Assembly (NCBI RefSeq): GCF_024346355.1 | Contig: NZ_JAGQCU010000010.1 | Location: 1 to 64,000, forward strand | Reading direction: 5' to 3' | Source: Cyanobium sp. ATX 6A2 | GTDB lineage: Bacteria; Cyanobacteriota; Cyanobacteriia; PCC-6307; Cyanobiaceae | Length of the DNA: 64,000 nucleotides | Shown here: one piece after another, positions 1-8,125 of the stretch | How positions within the stretch are numbered: position 1 is the stretch's first letter | Layout of the letters: each line of letters starts with the position of its first letter | Translations under genes and position numbers: made by a program | Notes under the pieces: model-generated | Seen by the model: only the letters and a program-made list of their open reading frames with translations | The model's database searches: none | Told to the model about the DNA's origin: nothing

Positions 1-713
1 GCCACCGACGCCGGCGGCGAGATCGCGGCCCTCCGGCAGCTCCTGGATCGCGTCGAACTGGACGGTCTGTTGGTGCAGGCGGACGCGCTGCATGCGAACC
101 GCGGTTTTTTCTCTACCTCGAGCAGCGTGGAGCCGACTTCCTGATTGCCGTCAAACACAGTCGCCGCAGGGGATTTCAAGTGATCAGCGACCGGCTCACG
201 TACGGCCGCCGGGTGCCATTCCAGGCCAGCAAGCGTGAGCGCAAGCGCGGGCGCGACCTCACCTGGACGCTGCGGGGCATGCCGGCTCCGCCGTGGGTGG
301 TGGAGAACTGGCCAGGCAGCGCCACGATCCTGGCGGTGCGCTGCAAGGGCGTCCGTGAGGGAAAGCCCGTCGATGAGATCCGTTACTACGTCTTTGCTGA
401 GCGCACCTCTCGGTGCGACACGGGTTTGCGCACCACAGCCAAGGCCCTGCTGCAGCACGTCCGCGACCGCTGGTCGATCGAAAACTCCTGGCACTGGCCC
501 CGCGACACCCAGCTCAGGGAGGACGCCCACCGCTACCGCGAGAGCAACGGCGTACAGATCATGGCCACGCTCAGAAGCCTGGCCATGAACGCCCTGCGTC
601 TCGATGGCTTCTGGTCGATCACCGAGGGCTTGGCTGCCCTGTCCCATGACATCAGGGGACTTCTGGCATTGCTTGGTTGGCGAGAACCAGCCCAGTCACT
701 GAGTTCTGCTTGA
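1..713 (+). pseudogene. ISAs1-family DDE transposase, partial, frameshifted
   Basis: The C-terminal half shows the ISAs1 signature: a YYVF strand, then VRDRWSIEN, a HWPRD-like block, REDAHRYR and a closing ALRLDGFW segment. The upstream part in another frame contains the VQADALHA stretch with the first catalytic Asp. The two parts join only by a -1 shift at the six-T run at 105-110: frame 1 reads ...HANRGFF and the downstream frame continues ...LYLEQRGADFLIAVK. Without the shift, frame 1 stops at 142-144. This is either an inactivating one-base loss or a programmed -1 slip; ISAs1 transposases are normally single open frames, so decay is more likely. The 5' end lies outside the window. Confidence 0.75.
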
Positions 714-721
714 CTTCTAAT

Positions 722-729
722 GAGCCCTG
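722..729 (+). repeat. putative right terminal repeat of the ISAs1-type element
   Basis: The bases gagccctg lie 9 nt after the transposase stop and are the reverse complement of cagggctc, the usual kind of ISAs1 terminus. The partner repeat is outside the window, so this rests on position and resemblance only. Confidence 0.35.
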
Positions 730-1042
730 GTGGGTATGGCGTTTGCAGATGCCTTAGCGCTGCCATTGCAGCATCATTTCGGCTCAGACCGCTTCTTGAC
801 TGGTACGTTCTTGCCGCCCCTGAGGGCACCTGGTTGTGAGCTTGCCCTGATTTTTGACTTCTTCTACAAAAAGATAGCACAATAATTATTCCGCCCTGTG
901 TTACTAATATCAGCTTTTGAAGGCCATGGGTCTTTTCCCCAATGGCGCGCTTTCTTTGTACGGTGGTAGGGACAGGCAACTGCGTCTTTCTGATTGCCAG
1001 CCTTCATTCTTATTGATTCCGCCCCATTGCCTGTCCAGGTTC
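730..1042. other. AT-rich intergenic stretch between the IS and the glycan genes
   Basis: I see no supportable gene here. Short open frames on the minus strand have no recognisable family and overlap each other. The composition is clearly more AT-rich than the core genome to the right, matching the following two genes, and suggests imported DNA. Confidence 0.5.
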
Positions 1043-2404
1043 TCAGTGAAAATCCAATCTCCAATTATTTGATTGAATATAGTAGAAAAAAACGCGCTCC
1101 AGAGCGTGGCCAATGAAGCGCCCGCAGAACTCATTTCCTCCAGCTTGTCTTTCGGCATAATCTATGTTCCCGAGCTTCTCATAAAATGCTCTAATCGTCT
1201 TATTTGTGGCCGCAAACATTGATCCTGCTGCGAATGGCCAGGAGTAGTCGACTACCTCTTGGCCGGACAACGGTGCGTAATCTAGAGTCGTGTAGCCTCC
1301 AGAACTGGGATGATGATTTGGATCAAGTCTCTGAAGATTCTGCCGTATGAAGTCATCTACTATCACTGCTGGTTTTGCCTCAGAACTAGCTTGGCACTGA
1401 AACTGCTCTGACGAATTGGACCAGGCTATTGGATGCCCTGTTTTTCCACTCTTTACTGATATGCCATCTTCTACCCGCCAAAACAAGTTAGTTGTTTCGG
1501 GCATTGCAATTCCTAGTCTACGAATGTATTCGTTAATCAGTTCAGGATTGGCGCCAAATCCACACCTCGATACCCACCTACTCGCCATTCCGACGTGTTC
1601 ATGCTTGGCTGCTGACCTTAATGTGCGGCTGATCGCTTGATAAGAGCCGCAAATCGGCTGCAATGCTTCGTCAATCCATGCTAGGCCTCCATCAATGCCG
1701 AGGTTAGCTGACTTCTTGGTCTGTAGCTTGAAGGTTACTCCATCTTCATCGAATAGTCCCTGCTCGTATGCCCAATGGAACGAAGACCAGTCTTCGCCGT
1801 AGTTTGGGACATCGTAAGCGCTGTGTATGACCGCTCCGGTATACAGGGAACTCAGGAAATCACTCATCACAGAGCCTAAAATCTCTGAATTCGAATTTAG
1901 CACGTAAACTTTTCCGCCGAGTCGTGCAATGCTCCGAAGATAGGGGAAGAGCCTGCATAAAACGTCGTAATGATAGCAGTGGACTATGGCTTGGAATGGC
2001 TTTCTGAGATGGCCTGCATCTTCTCCTTCGTTGAGGATGGCAAACCTACGGTCAAGGAGCTTGGATGTCTGATTGAAGTGTCGCCACTCCGTAATGCCAT
2101 GTTGCACAAAATGGTAGGTTGTATCCAGAGGTGACAGGGTTCGGATGTCTCTGTTTCTCGATCGGTAAGCTCGCCAGTCAAATGCGCTCACGATTAAATC
2201 CAGGTATTCTCCATATATGCTTGGGAGATTCTTGGCTACGTACTCGTTCGCACAGGAGTAATTGCCGTTTGCTTTTCCTGAGGCCAGGTAGTCTTCTAAG
2301 GGGTCTTGGTACTCATGTCCGTCTGGCGATAGATAGCTCTCACGGTAGAACTCGGGATCAAACACGAAGCCAGCGTTGGACATTGAACTTGTTGTGAGTT
2401 TCAT
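1043..2404 (-). CDS. RgpF-like polysaccharide biosynthesis protein
   Basis: The 453-residue product starts with two copies of a short element common at the ends of surface-glycan enzymes: FDPEFYRESY...DPLEDYLASG and FDWRAYRSRNRDI...HFVQHGITEWRHFN. The rest resembles rhamnan-synthesis F (RgpF) proteins, with a KPFQAIVHCYHYDVL segment near residue 135 and a C-terminal FAAGSMFAATNKTIRAFYEK...HALERVFFYYI block like the RgpF end. Such proteins act as cytoplasmic glycan-assembly transferases. An alternative start is the Met 21 bases downstream (position 2383). The gene is AT-rich with non-core codon use, next to an insertion sequence, and follows the sulfotransferase on the same strand after 217 bp. 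The exact sugar is unknown. Confidence 0.6.
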   Translation of the reverse strand: MKLTTSSMSNAGFVFDPEFYRESYLSPDGHEYQDPLEDYLASGKANGNYSCANEYVAKNLPSIYGEYLDLIVSAFDWRAYRSRNRDIRTLSPLDTTYHFVQHGITEWRHFNQTSKLLDRRFAILNEGEDAGHLRKPFQAIVHCYHYDVLCRLFPYLRSIARLGGKVYVLNSNSEILGSVMSDFLSSLYTGAVIHSAYDVPNYGEDWSSFHWAYEQGLFDEDGVTFKLQTKKSANLGIDGGLAWIDEALQPICGSYQAISRTLRSAAKHEHVGMASRWVSRCGFGANPELINEYIRRLGIAMPETTNLFWRVEDGISVKSGKTGHPIAWSNSSEQFQCQASSEAKPAVIVDDFIRQNLQRLDPNHHPSSGGYTTLDYAPLSGQEVVDYSWPFAAGSMFAATNKTIRAFYEKLGNIDYAERQAGGNEFCGRFIGHALERVFFYYIQSNNWRLDFH

Positions 2405-2647
2405 TGTGTACGTGTGTGCATCTAATCGTGCCAGCCTGGCCCAGGTGTTTATCTGCGCATGAATATCGATCTGCCACCACTAGTCTGTACTTTTTAGCCT
2501 TTAACTTGGTGATTGCAATCTGCAATCTGTGCTCCAGCCGATTCTCGAGGACTCCAGTTTTCACAGAGGTTTGGCAACCATGGTGCATGCTTGAGTAGCG
2601 GATGTCTCTCCTAACGCAGTGAGACTCTTGAAGTCCTTGGTTCCAGC

Positions 2648-3430
2648 CTACAATGCTGGCAGGCCGATGGGTTCGCTATTCCTCTCCCAGATCTGTGGAG
2701 TTCGCTCCAGCAATCCCCAAGCAAGTGATTCTAGGGGTTGCTCGGGGTAAAATAGCTCAACATCCATCCGGTAGCGTTCAAATGCTTTCTGGATCAAATG
2801 GTCGGTGTTGAAGTGGTCGCGCAGATCCATATCCCCAGATCGGCGCACGTTCTTGCTGGGAAGTCTCCCCAGGGCAGGCATGCCCAGCTGGCGCAGGCGT
2901 CGTCGCAGAGCCTTCCAGTGATCGTCCATGACTTCTAGTTTTCCGATAAAAGCAGGTACGACCACGTCATTGCAGCACAAAATCGTACTCTGTGGTAGTA
3001 GGTGTACATCGAGATCTTTATCTTCTGTGCTGCACACTACATCCAGAAATCTCTCAAATGGCATGTGCCGCTCAAGTCCCATGGTCACCATCCCAGAGGG
3101 CAGTATGTCGATCTCCATGATCTTGTTGTTGTAGGCTGACACCAGCCGGTCAAACGGGTTGCGAACAAAGCTGAAGCACATGTGCGTGCTGCGGTAGCCG
3201 AGAGCTTTTTCAGCATCGACCATTGTGGTTTCATCGTGAGTCCCACGGCGCCAGAATACATCGGCTGTTGAGCGCAAGCCCTCTTCTGGTGGTTGATGAA
3301 GCAAGCGGGTGAGCGCTGCCTTCACCGATGAGTTGGCCACCTTGGGTACACGTCCGTAAATTAGTGGCACGTTCTTGAACAGGATGAAGTGTTCGCGCAA
3401 ATTGTGCTTTGAGGTCGTCAAACCCATCAT
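2648..3430 (-). CDS. carbohydrate sulfotransferase (Sulfotransfer_2 type)
   Basis: The 260-residue protein carries both PAPS-binding signatures of the heparan-sulfate-type sulfotransferases: the 5'-phosphosulfate loop GRVPKVANSSVK near residue 27 and the 3'-phosphate motif SFVRNPFDRLVSAY near residue 85. It would transfer sulfate from PAPS to a sugar. Its ATG overlaps the stop of the upstream NeuB fusion by 4 bp (ATGA at 3427-3430), so it is translationally coupled to the sialic-acid-like operon, suggesting that it sulfates the polysaccharide or a precursor. Base composition is intermediate between the AT-rich gene to its left and the GC-rich operon to its right. The acceptor is inferred only. 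Confidence 0.82.
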   Translation of the reverse strand: MMGLTTSKHNLREHFILFKNVPLIYGRVPKVANSSVKAALTRLLHQPPEEGLRSTADVFWRRGTHDETTMVDAEKALGYRSTHMCFSFVRNPFDRLVSAYNNKIMEIDILPSGMVTMGLERHMPFERFLDVVCSTEDKDLDVHLLPQSTILCCNDVVVPAFIGKLEVMDDHWKALRRRLRQLGMPALGRLPSKNVRRSGDMDLRDHFNTDHLIQKAFERYRMDVELFYPEQPLESLAWGLLERTPQIWERNSEPIGLPAL

Positions 3431-5727
3431 GCCGCAACCTTGATGTGCTGCTGCTGGGCTGGCTGGGCCAGCTGGTGGTTCTCCAGCCGCTCGAGCGCCA
3501 GCCAGGCACCTTCTCCGTTGTTCTTGTGGCCCTGCCAGATCTCGGGGATGAACGAGGCCCGCGGCGCCAGGCTGCCCAGCAGCCGGAACACGCTGGCCCA
3601 GTCCACCTCGCCCTCATCGATCTGCAGGCCCTCCCCATCCACGCCCGCGGCATCGGCCAGATGCAAGTGGGCGGTGAAGGGAAGGATGCGCTCCAGAAAC
3701 AGGGAGAAGGGGGCGTGCAGATGGTTGCAGGCGAGCTTGGAATGGGACACATCCAGGCACACCCGCATGGCCTGGCTGCGGCAGAAGGTTTCGATCGTGT
3801 CGGCATCCACGAACAGGTTGTGGAAGCGCTGGCCGCCGAAGTGCCAGGGGAAGGGCGGCATGGTCTGGGGAATGATCTCCACCCCGTCGCAGCGCAGCTC
3901 CGCCAGGCTCTGCACCAGGCGCTCCAGCAGTGCCTCCCGCTCCCGTGGATCGAGGTGGCGCTGACTGGAGAAGCCACCCACGTTGGTCACCAGCAGCACC
4001 GGCTCCGGACAGTCGAAACGGCCGCGCAGGCGGGCTGAAAGGTCGATCACCCGCTGCAGCTCTGCCACCGAGTGGCGGCGGTAGCTGTGATCGCGGCTGC
4101 AGAGATCGAGGGTGTGGTCACCGGCGAACAGCTCCGGGGCATGCACCACTAGGCCCATGGGCACATGGGGGGGGAGCACCGCGTCGATGTCCACCTCCAC
4201 ATCCTTGTAGCTGAGGTGGATCTCCACCAGGTCGAGGTTGCTGGCGCCTGAGAAGTGCTGCAGATCGTGGTAGCGCACCGGCACCCCGAAGCGCTGCGCG
4301 AAGCGGTAGGAACGGGGCTGGGCGGCTGGCTGATCCAGATCCGAGGCGAAGAAGCACTCCCCCTCCCGCTTGGCGTTGCTCAGCACCTTGCCCAGCAGGT
4401 CGTTGAGCCGGTAGGGCTGCAGTCCTTGGCCTGGGCTCTGGATGCGCACCATCTCGCGGGTCACGGGCACACCGGCGGGGATCGGGCAGGCGGCCATCAG
4501 GCTCTTGGCCAGCACCTCCCGGTTCATCAGCTCCCCCTGGCTGAGGCTGCGGGCCGCCTCCGAGCCCAGCGATTCCTCCACGGCCCGGATGCCGGCCACC
4601 ATGGCGCTGAACTCTTCGGGAAGCAGGCTCACCTTGTGGTCGTTGCCCTCCATCGCCCGGTCGAGGGTGATGTGCTTCTCCACCACGGCGGCGCCGAGGG
4701 CCACGGCGGCGATCGGCACCGCAAAGCCCCGTTCGTGGCCCGAGTAGCCCACCGGTGCCTCGGCCAGCTCCGCCAGCCGCTGCAGATAGCGCAGATTCAC
4801 GTCTTTGAACGGGGTGGGATAGGTGGAGTTGCAGTGCAGCAGCACGAAGGCGGCGCCCTGCCTGCGCAGATGGCGGATGCCGGAGCCGATCTCCTGTTCG
4901 GTGGCCATGCCGGTGGAGGCGATCAGCGGTTTGCCGGTGGCGGCAATGGCGCTGAGGAGGTCGTGGTTGGTGAAGTCGGCTGAGGCCACCTTGAACCCCG
5001 CCATGCCCCAGCGATCGAGCTTCTCCAGGCTGGTCTCGTCCCAGGGGGTGCACAGCGGGATCAGGCCCAGTCCAAGGACGTGATCGAAGCATTGGTAGAG
5101 CTCGTCGTCGCTGAGCTGGAAGCGCTCCAGCAGATCCAGCGTGTACTGGGTGCCCAGGTCCGACGCCATGTCGTTGCTGTCGCCGGCGTTGGCGTAGAGG
5201 CGCCCCATGTCGCGCATCTGAAACTTGGCGCAGTCGGCGCCGGCCTCGGCGGCGGCATCGATGAGCCTCAGGGCCAGCTCCAGGCTGCCGTTGTGGTTGT
5301 TGCCGATCTCGGCGATCACGAAGGCGGCAGCGCCATCGCCGATCGCCCGGCCAGCCAGCTGCAGCTGGCGTCGAGCAGCGCGGGCTACCGCCACCACCCG
5401 CCCGTGGTCGTCGAGCAGCGGGATCACCTGGATCTTCTGGGAGAAGAGCTCGGCCAGGTCGCTACCGGCTGTGCCTTCGGGGGCGGCGATGCAGTGGGGG
5501 TTCATGGCGGCGGTCACCGGCCGGCCCAGATCGATCACATCGCTGCCGCCGATCCAGCGCCGGAAGTCACCGTCGCTGAGCACCCCCTGCAGGATGCCCG
5601 CTTCCGACACCACGAAGATCAGCCGGGATTTGTTCGCCGTGATCTTGTTGAGGGCGGAGAGGATCGAGTCTTCGGCGAAGACAACGAACTGGGTGAAATT
5701 GCGCTCGATCTGCACCGCCTGCACCAA
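3427..5727 (-). CDS. CBS / NeuB-type synthase / SAF / TIM-barrel fusion
   Basis: This 766-residue protein joins four parts. Residues 1 to about 115 are a CBS pair (GVLSDGDFRRW is typical). Residues about 125 to 380 are an N-acetylneuraminate synthase domain: FVIAEIGNNHNG, CAKFQMRDM, LIASTGMAT, LLHCNSTYPTP, GYSGHE and EKHITLDR. A SAF-like part follows (AKSLMAACPIPAG...GQGLQPY...LLGK), about 385-455. The last 290 residues are a xylose-isomerase-like TIM barrel (LVEIHLSYKDVEV, VHAPELF, CLDVSHSKLA, HLHLADAAG, FIPEIWQG). It probably condenses PEP with an amino sugar to form a nonulosonic acid; the barrel could be an epimerase or aldolase. The start is TTG at 5727 or GTG at 5724, behind GGCGGAGA. 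Confidence 0.82.
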   Translation of the reverse strand: MVQAVQIERNFTQFVVFAEDSILSALNKITANKSRLIFVVSEAGILQGVLSDGDFRRWIGGSDVIDLGRPVTAAMNPHCIAAPEGTAGSDLAELFSQKIQVIPLLDDHGRVVAVARAARRQLQLAGRAIGDGAAAFVIAEIGNNHNGSLELALRLIDAAAEAGADCAKFQMRDMGRLYANAGDSNDMASDLGTQYTLDLLERFQLSDDELYQCFDHVLGLGLIPLCTPWDETSLEKLDRWGMAGFKVASADFTNHDLLSAIAATGKPLIASTGMATEQEIGSGIRHLRRQGAAFVLLHCNSTYPTPFKDVNLRYLQRLAELAEAPVGYSGHERGFAVPIAAVALGAAVVEKHITLDRAMEGNDHKVSLLPEEFSAMVAGIRAVEESLGSEAARSLSQGELMNREVLAKSLMAACPIPAGVPVTREMVRIQSPGQGLQPYRLNDLLGKVLSNAKREGECFFASDLDQPAAQPRSYRFAQRFGVPVRYHDLQHFSGASNLDLVEIHLSYKDVEVDIDAVLPPHVPMGLVVHAPELFAGDHTLDLCSRDHSYRRHSVAELQRVIDLSARLRGRFDCPEPVLLVTNVGGFSSQRHLDPREREALLERLVQSLAELRCDGVEIIPQTMPPFPWHFGGQRFHNLFVDADTIETFCRSQAMRVCLDVSHSKLACNHLHAPFSLFLERILPFTAHLHLADAAGVDGEGLQIDEGEVDWASVFRLLGSLAPRASFIPEIWQGHKNNGEGAWLALERLENHQLAQPAQQQHIKVAA

Positions 5728-5759
5728 GTCTCCGCCTGCCTCTTGTTGAGGACTCGAAT

Positions 5760-7070
5760 CTAGGCCCGAAAGCCGGGGGTCACCAGCAGGGCCAGCCGGC
5801 GCGCGATCGGGTTGGCGAGGCGCATGGCCGCCAGGCGCCGGGCGATGTTGCGGTGATCGGGCCGCTGCAGCTGGGCGATCTCCTGCAGCCGCACGGCCTC
5901 CTCCCAGTCGCGGCGGCGCAGGGCCGCCTCCGCCGCTCGCCGCAATTGGTTGGTGGCCAGCTCGGAGGCATTGATCACGTAGCCCGGATGCTGCAGCTTC
6001 GGCTCGGGCCGCTCGGCCTTACCCGCAACCTGCTCGAGGGCTTCGAGCAGGTTGTCGGGGGAGAAGCGCCGGTGGTATCCCACCCACTCCAGCCAATCGG
6101 GGTCGGGGCCCGGGCCTGCGGTCAGGCTGTCGAGGTCGGCGGCCTGCTCGAAGCGGCGCAGCAGGCCGGAGCCGGCGAAAAAGGGGGTGCCTAGATCCTG
6201 GCGCAGCCCGAAATCGGCCATCACCACGGGCCTGCAGCCCAGGTCGAGGGCGTCGAAGACGGCAGTGGACGACACCGTGGCCAGCAGGCGGCAATCGCGC
6301 AGCAGCTCCGCCAGCGGCAAGTAGCTCAGCTTCAGGTTGACGGGCGGGCTGCCGAGGGTCTCTGTCAGGGTCTGGCTGATGTGGGTGGCCACGGCGTGGA
6401 AGGTGTTTTCGTGCGGTGCCACCCGAGGCTTGATCAGCACCTCCCAGTCGGGAGAGCGGCGGGCCAGAGCCGCCAGGATGCGCACCATCCGGCGGCGCTC
6501 GGCCCCATCGGCCGGCATCACCACCTGCTCGGCGAATACCAGCCGGTTGAGGCGCTCCCCAGCCGGCTCCACCGCCCGCTGGCGGTTCAGGCCTGTAAGC
6601 ACACAGCGTTGGCCGGCGAAGGGCGTATGGCGCAGCATCAGCTCCATCCGGGCCTGATCGCGGGGGCCGTTGAGGCAGATCAGGTCGTAGCCCAGCCGCC
6701 AGGCGATCGCCTCCTCGAAGCGCTCCAGCACCACCCCGTTGAAGCCGCAGAACAGGGCGCGTGGTGGCAGGCCCAGCTGGCGGCGGCTGGCGAGGTACAC
6801 GTTGCGGAATTCCGCCAGCTTGCTGCCGGTGAGATACACCCCGATGGCATCGAACTGATCCAGGCGGCGATCACGCAGCAGTTGCTTCAGCGACTGGCGC
6901 CACAGTGGACCAATCCGCTCCAGCGCCTCCAGCACCGCGGCGGGGGTGCCCTCCCGAGGCACCGCGTTCACGGTGACGGCCACCCTGCCCGCCTCGGCGC
7001 CTTGGGCCAGGGCCTGAGCGGCCAGCAGCTGGCTATCGCTGTCGGCCACCAGCAGCAGCTTCAGGGTCAT
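5760..7070 (-). CDS. putative glycosyltransferase, DUF6716-like (copy 3)
   Basis: The 436-residue product starts MTLKLLLVADSDSQLL, a DxDS-type N-terminus found in DUF6716 putative glycosyltransferases. A YDLICLNGP element lies near the middle. A GT-B-like C-terminal half carries VSSTAVFDALDLG, VVMADFGLRQDLG and FFAGSGLLRRF. An alanine/arginine-rich tail follows. It is one of three adjacent paralogues (the others are at 7067-8125 and 8122-9411), and its ATG overlaps the previous stop by 4 bp. It likely adds a nonulosonic acid or another sugar to a growing capsule chain in the cytoplasm. Donor and linkage cannot be told from sequence. Confidence 0.68.
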   Translation of the reverse strand: MTLKLLLVADSDSQLLAAQALAQGAEAGRVAVTVNAVPREGTPAAVLEALERIGPLWRQSLKQLLRDRRLDQFDAIGVYLTGSKLAEFRNVYLASRRQLGLPPRALFCGFNGVVLERFEEAIAWRLGYDLICLNGPRDQARMELMLRHTPFAGQRCVLTGLNRQRAVEPAGERLNRLVFAEQVVMPADGAERRRMVRILAALARRSPDWEVLIKPRVAPHENTFHAVATHISQTLTETLGSPPVNLKLSYLPLAELLRDCRLLATVSSTAVFDALDLGCRPVVMADFGLRQDLGTPFFAGSGLLRRFEQAADLDSLTAGPGPDPDWLEWVGYHRRFSPDNLLEALEQVAGKAERPEPKLQHPGYVINASELATNQLRRAAEAALRRRDWEEAVRLQEIAQLQRPDHRNIARRLAAMRLANPIARRLALLVTPGFRA

Positions 7071-8125
7071 CGGGCCAGGGCCTCCAACTGGCGCTTCAGC
7101 CGCCAGGGCCCATCGGCGATCGCCCAGCCCAGATCCGCCAGCCAGCCGGGATTGGCCGGGGGGGCCGCGAGCAGGTGGTCGAGCGGCTGACAGTCCGCCA
7201 GCCGGCGCATCAGTCCGGAGCCGAAGAACAGGGGTCCGTCGAACTCGGTGCGGATGCCGTAGTCGCCCAGCACCGCCGTGGGCTTGCCCCAGACCATGGC
7301 GCTGAGCAGCCAGGGAGAGCTGATTCCCAGGCAGGCCCAGGCCTGCATCAGGCTCAAGGGCAGGTCCTCGTGATCACCCAGCTGCAAATTGGCGGGCCGG
7401 CTCTCATCCTGCCGATGATGCCAGGCGAGGGTCGTCTCCTCCCACAGCTCCGGATCGCTGGGCAGCGAATAGTCGGGCTGCAGGCGCACGGTCCAGCCTG
7501 GGGAGGCCAGGGCCAGATCCTGCAGGCGTCGATAGAGCAGAGCCTTCTCCCGAGCACTGGCTGGGAGGTCCCGCTGCTCCAGCACCAGCACCTGCGGCTG
7601 CTCACTCAGGGCCAGGCCGATCGGTTCGCTGGGCACTGTCCACAGGCCGATGGCGACGTTGGCCTGATCGGCGTGGGTCGTGCCACGGATCAGCCATCCC
7701 AGCTCCTCCACCTGGGCCGACCCGTGCAGGCAGATCAGGTCGTAGCCCAGTCGTGGCAGCAGGTCGGCGCTGAGGGCGTCGCCCACCAGGGGCAGCAGCG
7801 GTCCGCTGAACAGGGGCCGCGGCGCGCGGCCGCGCAGGCGGGCCGCCTGGCGGTGGGCAGCCAGGAACGGTTGCAGAGTGTCGGCTTCGAGGAACACGCC
7901 CGCCCCGTCCAGGTGATCCATCAGCTCGCTCACCGCGGCGGCGAGGGGCTCCAGCACCAGGGCACGAGCCGGGGGATCGGCAGGCCTGGGGAAGTGGGGA
8001 AACCGGGACGGCGGGCCCGGCGCTGTGATCAGGGTCACCTCGACCCCGGCCTGCCTCAGCTGCCTGGCCAGACGCAGGCAGGCCCGCAGGGCCGCCGCCG
8101 AGTCGCTGATCAGGGCCAGTTTCAT
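7067..8125 (-). CDS. putative glycosyltransferase, DUF6716-like (copy 2)
   Basis: The start is set at the ATG of MKLALISDSAAALRACL (8125) rather than an upstream Met at 8155, because this N-terminus matches the paralogues and the ATG overlaps the upstream stop by 4 bp. The 352-residue protein shows the family features: YDLICLHGS, a SPWLLSAMVWGKP helix in place of the SSTA motif, VLGDYGIRTEFDGPLFFGSGLMRRL. The replacement of the SSTAxxDA block by SPWLLSA may mean altered donor binding. It sits between two related genes and is coupled to both. Confidence 0.68.
   Translation of the reverse strand: MKLALISDSAAALRACLRLARQLRQAGVEVTLITAPGPPSRFPHFPRPADPPARALVLEPLAAAVSELMDHLDGAGVFLEADTLQPFLAAHRQAARLRGRAPRPLFSGPLLPLVGDALSADLLPRLGYDLICLHGSAQVEELGWLIRGTTHADQANVAIGLWTVPSEPIGLALSEQPQVLVLEQRDLPASAREKALLYRRLQDLALASPGWTVRLQPDYSLPSDPELWEETTLAWHHRQDESRPANLQLGDHEDLPLSLMQAWACLGISSPWLLSAMVWGKPTAVLGDYGIRTEFDGPLFFGSGLMRRLADCQPLDHLLAAPPANPGWLADLGWAIADGPWRLKRQLEALAR

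Larger units (their letters stand above)
1..729 (+). mobile_element. 3' part of an ISAs1-family insertion sequence
   Basis: The element enters from outside the window and contains the C-terminal two thirds of a DDE transposase. It seems to end just after the transposase stop, where the bases at 722-729 read gagccctg, the reverse complement of cagggctc, resembling the CAGGG-type termini of ISAs1 elements. The left end, the matching inverted repeat and the target duplication are not visible. It abuts the AT-richer, probably transferred polysaccharide genes at 1043-3430. The family call is fairly sure; the exact right boundary is an inference. Confidence 0.7.

Noticed and set aside
2511-2527. 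GATTGCA-ATC-TGCAATC hairpin in the gap between the RgpF-like and sulfotransferase genes
   Set aside because: Short arms, no T-run and no conserved position; not enough to call a terminator or operator.
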